From Stenotrophomonas maltophilia (GTDB lineage: Bacteria; Pseudomonadota; Gammaproteobacteria; Xanthomonadales; Xanthomonadaceae): a stretch of 64,000 bases of DNA. The notes below the pieces were generated by a model. The model saw only the letters and a list, made by a program, of their open reading frames with translations, ran no database searches and had not been told where the DNA came from. Shown piece by piece: positions 1 through 8,685 of this stretch. The DNA is taken from NCBI RefSeq assembly GCF_002138415.1, contig NZ_CP015612.1, positions 4,132,001-4,196,000 on the forward strand, read 5' to 3'. The translations under genes were made by a program, and so were the position numbers. Within the stretch, counting starts at the first letter, position 1. Each line of letters begins with the position of its first letter.

Positions 1-916
1 GGCCGATGCGCTGTACGACGCCTATGGGCAACGCCAGATCTCCACCATCTTCACCCAGGCCAGCCAGTACCGGGTGGTGCTGGAGGCCGATCCTTCACGG
101 CAACCCGGGCCGGAGGCGATCACGGGCCTGCGTGTGCGCAGCAGCAGCGGACAGACCGTGCCGCTGGGTGCGGTGGCACGGGTGGATCTGGGCCCGACCG
201 CGCTGCTGCGCAATCACGTGGGCCAGTTCCCGGCGGCCACGTTGTCGTTCAACCTCGCATCGGGCGCGTCGCTGGGCGAAGCGGTGGAGGCTGTGCTCGC
301 CGCGCGCGCACAGGTGAACCTGCCGCAGAGCATCGAACTTCGCCTGCAGGGCGCGGCGGCCGCCTTCAGCAGCTCGCTGTCGTCCACGTTGTGGCTGATC
401 CTGGCGGCGGTGGTGGTGATGTACATCGTGCTGGGCGTGCTCTACGAGAGCTTCATCCACCCCATCACCATCCTCTCCACCCTGCCCTCGGCCACCGTCG
501 GTGCGCTGGCGGCGCTGTGGGGCAGCGGCCGCAGCCTGGACCTGATCGCGGTGATCGGCATTGTGCTGCTGATCGGCCTGGTGAAGAAGAACGCGATCAT
601 GATGATCGACTTCGCGCTGGACGCGCAGCGCACACGCGGCATGACGCCACGCGAAGCGATCCATCAGGCGGCACTGCTGCGCTTCCGGCCGATCCTGATG
701 ACCACGCTGGCTGCGCTGTTCGGCGCAGTGCCGCTGATGCTGGCCAGTGGTTCCGGTGCCGAACTGCGGCAGCCGCTGGGCTGGGTGATGGTGGGCGGCC
801 TGCTGGTCAGCCAGGTGCTGACCCTGTTCACCACGCCGGTGATCTATCTGGCCTTCGATCGTCTGCAGCGTGGCCGTGCAGCGGCCCCGGTGGCCGTTGA
901 CGAGGCGCGCACGTGA
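1..916 (+). CDS. mdtB: RND multidrug efflux permease, MdtB type (C-terminal part)
   Basis: This is the C-terminal ~304 residues of an inner-membrane RND transporter, a proton-driven drug exporter; the gene begins before the window. The visible part has the last periplasmic segment and then the C-terminal membrane bundle, with the family's usual [12 protein letters not shown] and [13 protein letters not shown] stretches and the closing [19 protein letters not shown]. It overlaps the next RND gene by 4 bases (GTGA). Two consecutive RND permeases are typical of MdtABC systems, where MdtB and MdtC form a heterotrimer; the Stenotrophomonas equivalent is likely SmeJ of SmeIJK (recalled, not checked). 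Confidence 0.93.
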   Translation, partial: ADALYDAYGQRQISTIFTQASQYRVVLEADPSRQPGPEAITGLRVRSSSGQTVPLGAVARVDLGPTALLRNHVGQFPAATLSFNLASGASLGEAVEAVLAARAQVNLPQSIELRLQGAAAAFSSSLSSTLWLILAAVVVMYIVLGVLYESFIHPITILSTLPSATVGALAALWGSGRSLDLIAVIGIVLLIGLVKKNAIMMIDFALDAQRTRGMTPREAIHQAALLRFRPILMTTLAALFGAVPLMLASGSGAELRQPLGWVMVGGLLVSQVLTLFTTPVIYLAFDRLQRGRAAAPVAVDEART

Positions 917-3900
917 CTCCCATCGCGCGCCTGGCGCAGGCCTGCGTGCAGCGCCCGGTAGCAACGAGCCTGCTGGCGGTGGCAGTGCTGCTGGCCGGCC
1001 TGCTGGCATTGCGCCTGTTGCCGGTGGCGCCGCTGCCACAGGTCGACTACCCGGCCATCGAAGTCAGCGCCAGCCTGCCCGGCGCCTCGCCCGAATCGAT
1101 GGCCGCCACCGTGGCCACGCCCTTGGAGCGTGCACTGGGCAGCCTGCCCGGCATCTCACGCATCGACTCGGCCAGCACCCAGGGCCAGACCCAGATCGAA
1201 CTGAAGTTCGTACTCGGCCGCGACATCGATGAGGCAGCGCGCGAAGTGCAGGCCGCCATCAATCTTGCACGCGGGCAGTTGCCCAGTGGCATGCCCGGCA
1301 TGCCGCAGTACCGCAAGGTCAATCCCTCACAGGCACCGATCCTGGCGCTGGCACTGACCTCGGACACCTTGTCGCCCGGCCAGCTTTATGACCTGGCCTC
1401 CACCGTGCTGGCGCAGAAGCTGTCGCAGGTACCGGGCGTGGGTGAAGTGCAGGTGGGTGGCAGCGCCTTGCCGGCGGTGCGTGTATCGCTGGACCCGAAT
1501 GCACTGAACCATGCAGGTCTGGCGCTTGAGGACGTGGCCCAGGCCATCGCGCGTGCCAATGCGGTGCGCCCGCTGGGCGCGGTGGGGGACGCGCACCAGC
1601 AGTGGCAGCTGGAAGCGCCGCTGCAGCTGCGCCAGGCCGCGCAGTACCGCGAACTGGCATTGAAGGTCAGCGACGACCGCACGCTGCGGCTGGGCGATGT
1701 CGCCGCCGTTGCCGATGGCGTGGAAGACCGCTACGCCAGCGGCTTCCACAACGGACGCCCCGCCGTGCTGCTGATCGTCAGCCGCCAACCCGGTGCCAAC
1801 ATCATCGCCACCGTTGATGCCATCCAGGCGCAGCTGCCGCAGCTGCATGCACTGTTGCCCTCCAGCGTGGACATGCGCCTGGTGATGGACCGCTCGCCGG
1901 TGATCCGCGCCACCCTGCACGAAGCAGAGCTCACGCTGGTGCTGGCGATCGTGCTGGTGGTGCTGGTGGTGCTCGGCTTCCTCGGCCACTGGCGTGCAGC
2001 GCTGGTGCCCAGCGTGGCGATTCCGGTGATGCTGTTCGGGACGCTCGCGCTGGTGGCGCTGATGGGCTTCTCACTCAACACGCTCTCGCTGATGGCCCTG
2101 ATCGTGGCCGCCGTGCTGGTGGTGGACGATGCCATCGTGGTGCTGGAGAACATCGCCCGCCATCGCGAACTGGGCGCCGACCGCTGGCAGGCCGCCGTGC
2201 GTGGCGCCTCGGAAGTGGGAGCAACGCTGCTGTCGATGAACCTGGCGCTGGCCGTGGTGTTCATCTCCATCCTGTTCCTGGACGACTTCGTCGAACGCCT
2301 GTTCCGCGAATTCTCGCTGACCCTGGTGGCGGCAATGACGGTCTCCGTGCTGGTCGCGCTGAGCCTGGTTCCGATGTTGTGTGCACGATTGTTTGTGGAC
2401 GACGCACGGCAGCCGTCGGCCTGGCAGCGCGGCAGCAACGCACTGTTCGAGCGCCTGCGCGGGGCCTACCTGCGCACGCTGCAGGCCAGCTTGCGCCGGC
2501 TGCGCTGGCCGTTGTTGGCGTTCGTGGCCGTGATCGCCCTCAACGCCTGGCTGTTCCAGCAGGTACCCAAGGGCATCGTGCCCAAGCAGGACACCGCACA
2601 GTTGCGTGGCTTCGCCCGCGGCGACGATGGGCTCTCGTTCCAGGCCATGCAGCCGAAGATCGATGCCTACCGCGCGCTGCTGCTGTCCGACCCGGCCATC
2701 GAGGACATCATCGGCTATATCGGTGGCAGCAACGGGGTCAACAACGCCTTCATCATGATCAAGATGAAGCCGCTGGCCGAGCGCAAGGTCTCCAGCCAGC
2801 AGGTGATCGACCGCCTGCGCGCGCGGCTGCCCAAGCTGCCCGGCGGCAATCTCTATCTGTGGGTGGACCAGGACATCCGCCTGGAGGGCGCAGGCAGCAG
2901 TGGCAAGTACGAGTTCCAGCTGCTGTCGGCCGATACCGCGCCGCTGCGCGAATGGGCACCGAAGGTGGCGGCCGCCCTGCGTGGCCTGCCGGAGCTGGTG
3001 GACGTGGAAGCACAGGGTGACGCTGGCATGCGCCAGGTGGTGCTGGATATCGACCGCGAAGCAGCCGCGCGCCACGGCGTCGACCTGCGCACGGTGGCCA
3101 ACATGCTCAACAACTCCTTCAGCCAGCGCCAGGTCGCCACGCTGTACGACAGCCTCAACCAATACCGCGTGGTGATGGAGCTGGACCCCAAGCACACTCA
3201 GGACCCCGGCACGCTGGCGCGGTTGCAGGTGATCGATGGCCACGGCCAGCGCATTCCGCTGTCGAGCATCGCCAGCTGGCGCTACGGCATGGCGCCGGAC
3301 CGGGTGTATCACAGCGAACAGTTCGCCTCGATCTGGATCGAGTTCGCGCTGGCACCGGGCGTGGGGCTGGAGCAGGCTACGCAAGCGATTGATGGTGCAA
3401 TGTCGAAACTGATGCTGCCGCGTTCGGTCCAGGGAAAGCTTTCCGGTGAAGCCGGCGGGCTGGATCAGCTGCGAGCGCGCCAGCTATGGCTGGTGCTGGG
3501 CGCCACGCTGGCGGTCTACCTGGTGCTGGGCATCCTCTACGAGAGCTTCCTGCAGCCGCTGGTGATTCTGTCCACCCTGCCCTCGGCCGGTGTCGGTGCT
3601 CTGCTGGCGTTGTGGCTGTTCGGCAACGAACTGAACCTGATCGCCCTGCTCGGCCTGTTCCTGCTGGTGGGCGTGGTGATGAAGAACACCATCCTGCTGG
3701 TGGATTTCGCGCTGGCCGGTGAGCGGCGCGGGCTGAGCGCGCAGGATTCAGTGATGGAAGCCGCGCGATTGCGCCTGCGACCGATCCTGATGACCTCGCT
3801 GGCGGCGCTGCTGGGCACGCTGCCGCTGATGCTGGCCAACGGCGAAGGCTGGGAGCTGCGGCAGCCGCTGGGTATCGCCATTGTCGGCGGCTTGCTGGTC

Positions 3901-3972
3901 AGCCAATGGTTGACGCTGTACACCACGCCGGCAATGTATCTGGCGTTGTCGAGGATTCGGGCGAAACGGTGA
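913..3972 (+). CDS. mdtC: RND multidrug efflux permease, MdtC type
   Basis: A full-length RND permease of 1019 residues, the family's normal size. It starts with GTG inside the stop codon of the preceding RND gene, so the two are translationally coupled. It has an N-terminal membrane helix, a periplasmic porter domain, a central TM bundle with the conserved [17 protein letters not shown] segment (the Asp pair of the proton relay), a second porter domain and a C-terminal bundle ending [16 protein letters not shown]. It should pair with the upstream MdtB-type subunit, a fusion protein encoded before the window, and an outer-membrane TolC-like channel. Likely SmeK in Stenotrophomonas nomenclature (recalled). 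Confidence 0.95.
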   Translation: MTPIARLAQACVQRPVATSLLAVAVLLAGLLALRLLPVAPLPQVDYPAIEVSASLPGASPESMAATVATPLERALGSLPGISRIDSASTQGQTQIELKFVLGRDIDEAAREVQAAINLARGQLPSGMPGMPQYRKVNPSQAPILALALTSDTLSPGQLYDLASTVLAQKLSQVPGVGEVQVGGSALPAVRVSLDPNALNHAGLALEDVAQAIARANAVRPLGAVGDAHQQWQLEAPLQLRQAAQYRELALKVSDDRTLRLGDVAAVADGVEDRYASGFHNGRPAVLLIVSRQPGANIIATVDAIQAQLPQLHALLPSSVDMRLVMDRSPVIRATLHEAELTLVLAIVLVVLVVLGFLGHWRAALVPSVAIPVMLFGTLALVALMGFSLNTLSLMALIVAAVLVVDDAIVVLENIARHRELGADRWQAAVRGASEVGATLLSMNLALAVVFISILFLDDFVERLFREFSLTLVAAMTVSVLVALSLVPMLCARLFVDDARQPSAWQRGSNALFERLRGAYLRTLQASLRRLRWPLLAFVAVIALNAWLFQQVPKGIVPKQDTAQLRGFARGDDGLSFQAMQPKIDAYRALLLSDPAIEDIIGYIGGSNGVNNAFIMIKMKPLAERKVSSQQVIDRLRARLPKLPGGNLYLWVDQDIRLEGAGSSGKYEFQLLSADTAPLREWAPKVAAALRGLPELVDVEAQGDAGMRQVVLDIDREAAARHGVDLRTVANMLNNSFSQRQVATLYDSLNQYRVVMELDPKHTQDPGTLARLQVIDGHGQRIPLSSIASWRYGMAPDRVYHSEQFASIWIEFALAPGVGLEQATQAIDGAMSKLMLPRSVQGKLSGEAGGLDQLRARQLWLVLGATLAVYLVLGILYESFLQPLVILSTLPSAGVGALLALWLFGNELNLIALLGLFLLVGVVMKNTILLVDFALAGERRGLSAQDSVMEAARLRLRPILMTSLAALLGTLPLMLANGEGWELRQPLGIAIVGGLLVSQWLTLYTTPAMYLALSRIRAKR

Positions 3973-3988
3973 ATGTAGCGGGGTATTC

Positions 3989-4011
3989 ATCCACGCATGG
4001 CGTGGATCTAC
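3989..4011 (-). repeat. SMAG/REP palindrome (GTAG type)
   Basis: A 23-base palindrome whose minus strand begins GTAG, followed by ATCCACG / CGTGGAT arms around a short centre. Near-identical copies occur at 10776-10798 and 57209-57231. It lies between the convergent RND and aroG genes. Confidence 0.8.
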
Positions 4012-4048
4012 TGCATCAAGCGGGACCAGCGCTCGACGGCACAGAAAA

Positions 4049-4153
4049 GCGGCAATCACCGCCCCGGCGATGTACCTGGCGCTGTCGCTCATGCGCAGCG
4101 CCAGGCGCATCGCCGGTGCAGATGGGCCGGTCTCCAACTCCGACCGGCCCTGA
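4049..4153 (+). pseudogene. Possible relic of an RND permease C-terminus
   Basis: One frame reads [15 protein letters not shown] and ends in TGA at 4151-4153. This closely echoes the last residues of the RND gene just upstream ([16 protein letters not shown]). The echo begins about 80 bases after that gene's stop and beyond a SMAG palindrome. It has no start and no upstream part, so I read it as a leftover of a duplicated or replaced gene end. It contains a 9-bp inverted repeat (4124-4132 with 4142-4150). Confidence 0.4.
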
Positions 4154-4218
4154 TCGCGGCCGCACCCCCGCAGGCGCTGGCCGCCATCCACACACGTGCC
4201 GCACTCAGGCGGCTTCCA

Positions 4219-5292
4219 TCAAGCTGCTTCGGACACCTTTACGTCGCGACGGGCGCGAACGGCCGCAGCCAGTCGCTCCAGCACCGTCACGGTGGTGTCC
4301 CAGTCGATGCAGCCATCGGTGATGCTCTGCCCGTAGACCAGCGGCTGGCCTTCCACCAGCTCCTGGCGGCCACCGACCAGATGGCTCTCGATCATCACGC
4401 CAACGATGCGCTGTTCGCCGTCTTCCAGCTGAACGGCAATGTCCTCGATCACCTTCGGCTGGTTCTCCGGGTTCTTCAGGCTGTTGGCATGGCTGGCGTC
4501 GATCATCAGACGCGTCGGCAACTTGGCCTTGGCCAGCACCTGGCAGGCCTCGGCAACACTGCCTGCGTCGTAGTTCGGCTGCTTGCCGCCGCGCAGGATC
4601 ACATGGCAATCCGGGTTGCCGGTGGTCGACACGATGGCGGTACCGCCCTGCTTGGTGACCGACAGGAAGTGATGCGGATTGGACGCGGCACCCACCGCGT
4701 CGGCGGCGATCTTCACGTTGCCATCGGTGCCGTTCTTGAAGCCGACCGGGCACGACAGGCCCGACGCCAGCTCGCGATGCACCTGGCTTTCGGTGGTGCG
4801 TGCGCCGATCGCGCCCCATGCCACCAGGTCGGCGATGTACTGCGGCGAGATCACGTCGAGGAATTCGACACCGGCTGGCAGGCCGAGCTTGTTGATGTCG
4901 CGCAGCAGGCCGCGGGCGATGCGCAGGCCCTTGTCGATCTTGAAGCTGCCATCCAGGTCCGGGTCGTTGATCAGGCCCTTCCAGCCCACCGTGGTGCGCG
5001 GCTTCTCGAAGTACACGCGCATGACGATTTCCAGTTCACCGGCCAGCGCATCGCGCAGGGGCTTCAGGCGCTGGGCGTATTCGATGGCGGCCTTCGGGTC
5101 ATGGATCGAGCACGGGCCCACCACCACCGCCAGGCGGTCGTCACGGCCGTGCAGGATCTGGTGCAGGGCCGCGCGCGAGGCGCTGACGGTGTCGGAAGCT
5201 TCATCGTCACAAGGCAGCATCGCCAGCAGCTGGGCAGGCGGTGTCAGCGGTTCGATGGTGCGGATACGCAGGTCGTCAGTGTGCGGGGGCAT
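4219..5292 (-). CDS. aroG: 3-deoxy-7-phosphoheptulonate synthase (class I DAHP synthase)
   Basis: Condenses phosphoenolpyruvate and erythrose 4-phosphate to DAHP, the first step of the shikimate pathway. The 357 residues are typical of the AroF/AroG/AroH family. GPCSIHD (about residues 59-65), KPRTTVGWKG (97-106) and a late DASHANS motif are visible. I chose the ATG at 5292, which follows a GGAG 10 bases upstream, over an ATG 15 codons earlier that lies within the leader region. Transcription is probably controlled by the attenuator at 5339-5368 and the aromatic leader peptide at 5392-5469, so expression should rise when charged aromatic tRNA is scarce. Confidence 0.95.
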   Translation of the reverse strand: MPPHTDDLRIRTIEPLTPPAQLLAMLPCDDEASDTVSASRAALHQILHGRDDRLAVVVGPCSIHDPKAAIEYAQRLKPLRDALAGELEIVMRVYFEKPRTTVGWKGLINDPDLDGSFKIDKGLRIARGLLRDINKLGLPAGVEFLDVISPQYIADLVAWGAIGARTTESQVHRELASGLSCPVGFKNGTDGNVKIAADAVGAASNPHHFLSVTKQGGTAIVSTTGNPDCHVILRGGKQPNYDAGSVAEACQVLAKAKLPTRLMIDASHANSLKNPENQPKVIEDIAVQLEDGEQRIVGVMIESHLVGGRQELVEGQPLVYGQSITDGCIDWDTTVTVLERLAAAVRARRDVKVSEAA

Positions 5293-5338
5293 TGCAGGAG
5301 ATCTCCGGAACGTTGGGGGTCCCCAGCGTGGCGGCATG

Positions 5339-5368
5339 AAAAAAGCCGCCAGGTTCGCTGGCGGCTTT
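5339..5368 (-). terminator. Intrinsic terminator in the aroG leader (attenuator)
   Basis: On the minus strand an 11-bp perfect stem (5368-5358 with 5352-5342, GCCGCCAG/CTGGCGGC core), a 5-base loop and six T residues form a classic Rho-independent terminator. It lies 46 bases before the aroG start and just after the stop of a leader peptide. The segment CTGGCGG inside the leader frame (5421-5415) can pair with the terminator's first arm, giving a competing antiterminator. Confidence 0.85.
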
Positions 5369-5391
5369 CGGGAATGCGTCTGAAGCTTTCT

Positions 5392-5469
5392 TCAGGGTGA
5401 GCGCAGTCCTTCCTCCGCCAGTGGCTTCGGAAAGTAATACCAGTAAAAGCGGGTGGGGGCTGCGTTCAT
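5392..5469 (-). CDS. Aromatic leader peptide of the aroG attenuator
   Basis: A 25-residue frame, MNAAPTRFYWYYFPKPLAEE followed by GLRSP, with six consecutive aromatic codons (F-Y-W-Y-Y-F, residues 8-13). It ends 24 bases before an intrinsic terminator that precedes aroG. This is the arrangement of ribosome-mediated attenuation. A ribosome stalled at the aromatic run would leave codons 17-19 (CTG GCG G) free to pair with the terminator's 5' arm and so allow readthrough into aroG. A moving ribosome would let the terminator form. Use of all three aromatic amino acids suits a shared first step of the pathway. There is no clear Shine-Dalgarno; the transcript may be leaderless. Confidence 0.8.
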   Translation of the reverse strand: MNAAPTRFYWYYFPKPLAEEGLRSP

Positions 5470-5477
5470 GGGATCTA

Positions 5478-5505
5478 TTGATAGCACAGCTTTTGCGCAG
5501 TGCAA
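5478..5505 (-). promoter_or_regulatory. Candidate sigma70 promoter of the aroG leader
   Basis: On the minus strand TTGCAC (5505-5500), a 16-base spacer and TATCAA (5483-5478) preceded by TGC form a -35 / extended -10 pair. Only eight bases separate the -10 from the leader ATG, so the mRNA would start at or next to the ATG. The -35 lies in an imperfect TTTTGC/GCAAAA palindrome. Confidence 0.5.
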
Positions 5506-5587
5506 AATGTTTCATCCGCAACTGGGGACGCGGTTCAGCGAGGTGCGTGCCAGCCCGGCCTATGCGGCGGCAACCACGCGAAGTCGC

Positions 5588-5845
5588 TCATTTGCCATGC
5601 ACTTCCACGTCCAGCAGCAGGCCCTCATGGATGTCGGCCCAGCGTTCCAGCACGCGATCCAGTTCCTGCCGAGCCTCGTCCAGCTGCTCGGGGTTGAGCA
5701 GGGAACGCGCGGTGTAGAGGTCGGAAACCAACCGCCGCAGGGCCGATTCCTGGATGGCCACCGACGGCCCCTCCAGCCCCGGCAACTGCAACGCCGGGCT
5801 GTCGCCAAGAGGGCCGAACAGCGTGACCTGGAGCGTGCTCTGCAT
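5588..5845 (-). CDS. Hypothetical protein, 85 residues
   Basis: A small soluble acidic protein I do not recognise. It has a beta-like N-terminus (STLQVTLFGPLGDSP) followed by a helical C-terminal half rich in Leu, Glu and Arg. The start at 5845 is supported by GGGAAG seven bases upstream. It stands alone between aroG and the next minus-strand gene, from which it is separated by 112 bases. There is no signal peptide or membrane segment and I make no functional claim. Confidence 0.7.
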   Translation of the reverse strand: MQSTLQVTLFGPLGDSPALQLPGLEGPSVAIQESALRRLVSDLYTARSLLNPEQLDEARQELDRVLERWADIHEGLLLDVEVHGK

Positions 5846-5957
5846 GATCGACTTCCCTGCGGATGGACATGGGCAACGTCCTGTTTACCGCGTCTGGGTG
5901 ACAGGCGCATGTGCCACCCCTGCCGAGGACCGGGATCTGCCGGCGTCTGCCGCCCCG

Positions 5958-6296
5958 CTACAAGGCGGCCAGGTCGGCCAGGTGCTGGGCCATGCTGTCC
6001 ATCGCGCCTACCGCATGGGTGGTGGTGAAGTAGGCATGCCAGCCGGTAGCGGCAATGCCGGCCACCAACGCATCGACCTCCTCGCGGCTTGCGCAGCGCC
6101 AGACCGCATAGAACTGCTCATCGCTGCCGTGCGGTACGCCCGTGGCAATGCGGCCCATCGCCAGCGGCGTGATGCGGGCTGGATCGAACTGCTGCATGCC
6201 GGCGCCGATACGGGCGAAGAAGGCATTCCGCTGCTCGGGCGGGAGTGTGGTCCAGGCAGGCGTGGCGGTATAGAGCTCGATGAAGGTGTGCGACAT
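5958..6296 (-). CDS. Hypothetical protein, 112 residues (DUF6616-like)
   Basis: A 112-residue protein, probably an alpha-beta barrel-like small domain of the kind found in uncharacterised one-domain proteins. It begins MSHTFIELYTATPAW and ends in a helical QHLADLAAL. The ATG at 6296 has AAGGAAG eight bases upstream, which rules out the longer reading to 6797, an out-of-frame shadow of the next gene. Assignment to DUF6616 is from memory and tentative. Confidence 0.75.
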   Translation of the reverse strand: MSHTFIELYTATPAWTTLPPEQRNAFFARIGAGMQQFDPARITPLAMGRIATGVPHGSDEQFYAVWRCASREEVDALVAGIAATGWHAYFTTTHAVGAMDSMAQHLADLAAL

Positions 6297-6332
6297 GGTG
6301 GTTCTTCCTTGAAGTTGACGAGGTGGCGGAGC

Positions 6333-6355
6333 TGCCGGCCAGCGGCCGGCACTAC
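6333..6355 (-). repeat. SMAG/REP palindrome overlapping a stop codon
   Basis: GTAG followed on the minus strand by a TGCCGGCC / GGCCGGCA palindrome. Its TAG (6354-6352) is the stop codon of the HEAT-repeat gene upstream. The stem sequence matches the pair at 33742-33799. Confidence 0.8.
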
Positions 6356-7092
6356 CGGAGCGAGCGCAGTGCGCGTTTGCGGATGTAGGCGTTGGCGTCG
6401 CTGTGGCGCTCGTGCTGCCAACGCGTGCACAGCTGGCGCAGCCACTGCGGCTGGGTCTTGCCGGCATCATTGAGCCAGTTGCCGACCGAATCCTGCACAT
6501 AGCGTTCCGGGTCGTCAGCCAGTGCTTCCAGCAGCGCGGATGCATGCTCCGGGTGCTGCTTGAACAGTGCGATATGCGTGGCCCAGACACCGCGTGGGCG
6601 CAGCGCTTCGCAGGCGAAGCGGCGCAGGTACGGCGATGTTTCCTGTGCCCATGGTTGCAGGTACTCAAGCGCCTGCCTCGGCGCGGCAACGATGTCCGTG
6701 CGTAGCGCCAGCCACGCCCATTCGCGTACGCCGAAGTGTGGGTCATCGGCCAGCGTGCGCATCTGCTGCAGCTTCTCTGCCAACGTTGCGCGGGCATCGC
6801 CGCCGATCAGGTAGCAGGCCCAGCCGCGCACAGTATCGGAGCCGTGATGCTGCCAGAGTGCGGGCGCACCCTGCCCCGCCTCACGCAGCAGTTGCGCGGC
6901 CAGGGCCATGCGCAGCGTGATGCCCTTGCCTGAGGCATCCTGCATGCGTTGCAGCGCTTCCGGTGCAAGCGCGGGCGCCACAACCCGCAGCAGTGCGGCG
7001 AAATCCACCGCCAGGCATTCGGCCAGACGGGTGGTGGCAACGCGGCCGGTGTTGAGTTCGTGCAGGCGTTGCGCCGCAATCGCCGGACTCAT
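6352..7092 (-). CDS. HEAT-repeat protein, DNA alkylation repair (AlkD-like) family
   Basis: A 246-residue all-helical protein. Paired helices with DDPHFGVREWAWLALR and DDPERYVQDSVGNWLND units resemble the HEAT-like repeats of AlkD-type DNA glycosylases. That family removes alkylated bases; I have not confirmed catalytic residues, so a pure scaffold role is possible. It overlaps the upstream MarR gene by 4 bases (ATGA), so the regulator probably controls it. Its stop codon is supplied by a SMAG repeat. Confidence 0.8.
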   Translation of the reverse strand: MSPAIAAQRLHELNTGRVATTRLAECLAVDFAALLRVVAPALAPEALQRMQDASGKGITLRMALAAQLLREAGQGAPALWQHHGSDTVRGWACYLIGGDARATLAEKLQQMRTLADDPHFGVREWAWLALRTDIVAAPRQALEYLQPWAQETSPYLRRFACEALRPRGVWATHIALFKQHPEHASALLEALADDPERYVQDSVGNWLNDAGKTQPQWLRQLCTRWQHERHSDANAYIRKRALRSLR

Positions 7093-7589
7093 GCTGCAGA
7101 CTCTCGTCCAGCATCGGTGTGCTGCCAGACCTTGTGCAGCAACCGCGACAGCTGCTGCTGTTCATCGGTGTCCAGACCATTGAACAGGCCACCAATCCAC
7201 TGCGTGTGCTGGTCGAACAACGTCTCGGCCAAACGTTTTCCTGGTGCGGTCAATACGACCTGCAGGCGACGGCCATCTTCGGCATCGTTGCGACGCTGCA
7301 GCAGTCCTTCGCGCTGCAGACCATCGAGCAGGCCGCTGATGGTGGCGCGGGTGACGCCAGCGCGCTCGGCCAGCGCGTGGGGCGGCAGCGTGCCGCCGGC
7401 GCCATGCAGCAGGAACAGCACGATGAAGCGACCCTCGCTGAGCCCATGCGGAGCCAGTCGTGTGGCGCAATCGTGATCGATGGACGACGACAACGAGAGC
7501 AGCTGGAAGCACAGGCGCAGCTGCGCCACGTTGGCGTGTCCGCGCCGCTGCGCCTCATCCATCAGGGCATGGTGCTTGGCTTCGATCAT
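7089..7589 (-). CDS. MarR-family transcriptional regulator
   Basis: A 166-residue winged-helix regulator. The DNA-binding region is visible as GTLPPHALAERAGVTRATIS, then GLLDGLQREGLLQRR and the D-x-R wing (NDAEDGRR). A perfect inverted repeat at 7603-7624, 13 bases upstream of the start, is the obvious autoregulatory operator. It is the first gene of a two-gene operon with the AlkD-like gene (4-base overlap). The effector is unknown. No strong ribosome site precedes the ATG, and the promoter must lie very close to it. Confidence 0.9.
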   Translation of the reverse strand: MIEAKHHALMDEAQRRGHANVAQLRLCFQLLSLSSSIDHDCATRLAPHGLSEGRFIVLFLLHGAGGTLPPHALAERAGVTRATISGLLDGLQREGLLQRRNDAEDGRRLQVVLTAPGKRLAETLFDQHTQWIGGLFNGLDTDEQQQLSRLLHKVWQHTDAGRESAA

Positions 7590-7602
7590 CTGGCGATTGG
7601 CT

Positions 7603-7624
7603 TATGATTAGGCACCTAATCATA
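7603..7624. promoter_or_regulatory. MarR operator (perfect inverted repeat)
   Basis: TATGATTAGG and CCTAATCATA form a perfect 10-bp inverted repeat around CA, just upstream of the marR-type gene. The size and position fit a MarR dimer site overlapping its own promoter. Confidence 0.75.
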
Positions 7625-7626
7625 TT

Positions 7627-7648
7627 CCATCTCCGTGGAGGTGGCTAC
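7627..7648 (-). repeat. SMAG-like palindrome overlapping a stop codon
   Basis: On the minus strand GTAG is followed by CCACCTCC-AC-GGAGATGG (7 of 8 arm bases pair). The TAG at 7647-7645 is the stop codon of the monooxygenase gene. Confidence 0.6.
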
Positions 7649-8672
7649 CAGTCCATCACCTGCGGCGCCGGCCCCGGGTGCGACGGGAACAAGGGCAGCA
7701 CTTCTTCGGCCAGCTCCTGCAGCACCTCACCGGCAGGCCGCTCGGCGAACTGGATGCCCAGCGCGGCATGGTTGACGCCTGCCCGCTGCCAGGCCTGCAG
7801 CAGGTCGATCAGGCCCTTGCGGCCGGTGCGCAGGGTATAGCCCCCTTGCAGCGGCGTGCGTGGATGATCCGGGTCATCCACCAGGTCGATCCACTCGTTG
7901 GTCATGTGCGGACGGAAGCCCCCTCCGGGATCAGCGCGCGCCAGGCACGGATCTTCGCGGCCAGCCGCTGCGGGCCGGCGGCGTCGTGGGTGGCCTCGGG
8001 ATAGGTCAGCCAGCCATCGGCATGCTGGCCGATCCACTCCAGCGACTGGCGCGCACCGCCGGTGACAACCAGCGGAACGCGACCACTGACCGTGGTCGGC
8101 AGCAGTTGCACACCCTGCTCGGCCCCGGCATGTGTCATCCGCCCATCCGTGCCCGGCTGCAGCCAACGGCGCATCTCGTTCATTGCGGTGGCGAAACGTT
8201 CTCCGCGCGCCGCGTGCTCCAGTCCATAGGCCGGGAATTCCAGCGGTCGATCACCGGACGCCACACCCATCACCAGCCGCCCACCGGACAGTTGATCGAT
8301 CGACGCCGCCGCTTTGGCCAGATCGATCGGGTGGCGCAGGGGCAGTACCACGCTGCCGGTGGCCAGGGCCACGCGCTGCGTGCGCGCCGCCAGCCATGCA
8401 AGGTAGGTGAACGGGTCGAACAACTGGCCTGCATCACCGAACATCGGATCGAACAGCGGCACGTCGCGCACCCATGCCGCGGCAAAGCCGTGGCGATCGA
8501 TCTGCTCCACCCACCGCCCCTGACCCTGCAGCACGCTCATGTCGCCCTGGTAGAAACGCAACGGCAGGTAGATGCCCAGCGTCAGTGCATCGGCGCGGAA
8601 CATGCGCTGGTAGCCCGGGTGCATGGCAAAGGCCGGCGCCGACGCGCCCCGCATCGCAATGGAATCATTCAT
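7645..8672 (-). pseudogene. Luciferase-like (LLM) flavin monooxygenase, frameshifted
   Basis: An F420/FMN-type luciferase-like oxidoreductase. The N-terminal ~250 residues (MNDSIAMRG start, then LGIYLPLRFYQGDMS and GGRLVMGVASGD) run to about 7920. The reading then breaks and continues one frame over as GGFRPHMTNEW to the QVMDW end. A single missing G in the five-base run at 7919-7923 would explain it: six G would give IPEGGFRPHM without interruption. The start at 8672 follows AAGGAGG with 8-base spacing. Either a real inactivating indel or a sequencing error in a homopolymer. It is followed by a SMAG element that provides the stop. Confidence 0.85.
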
Positions 8673-8685
8673 CTGCATGGCCTCC

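Noticed and set aside
3997..5400. A 467-codon open frame antisense to aroG
   Set aside because: The opposite strand encodes an unmistakable DAHP synthase.
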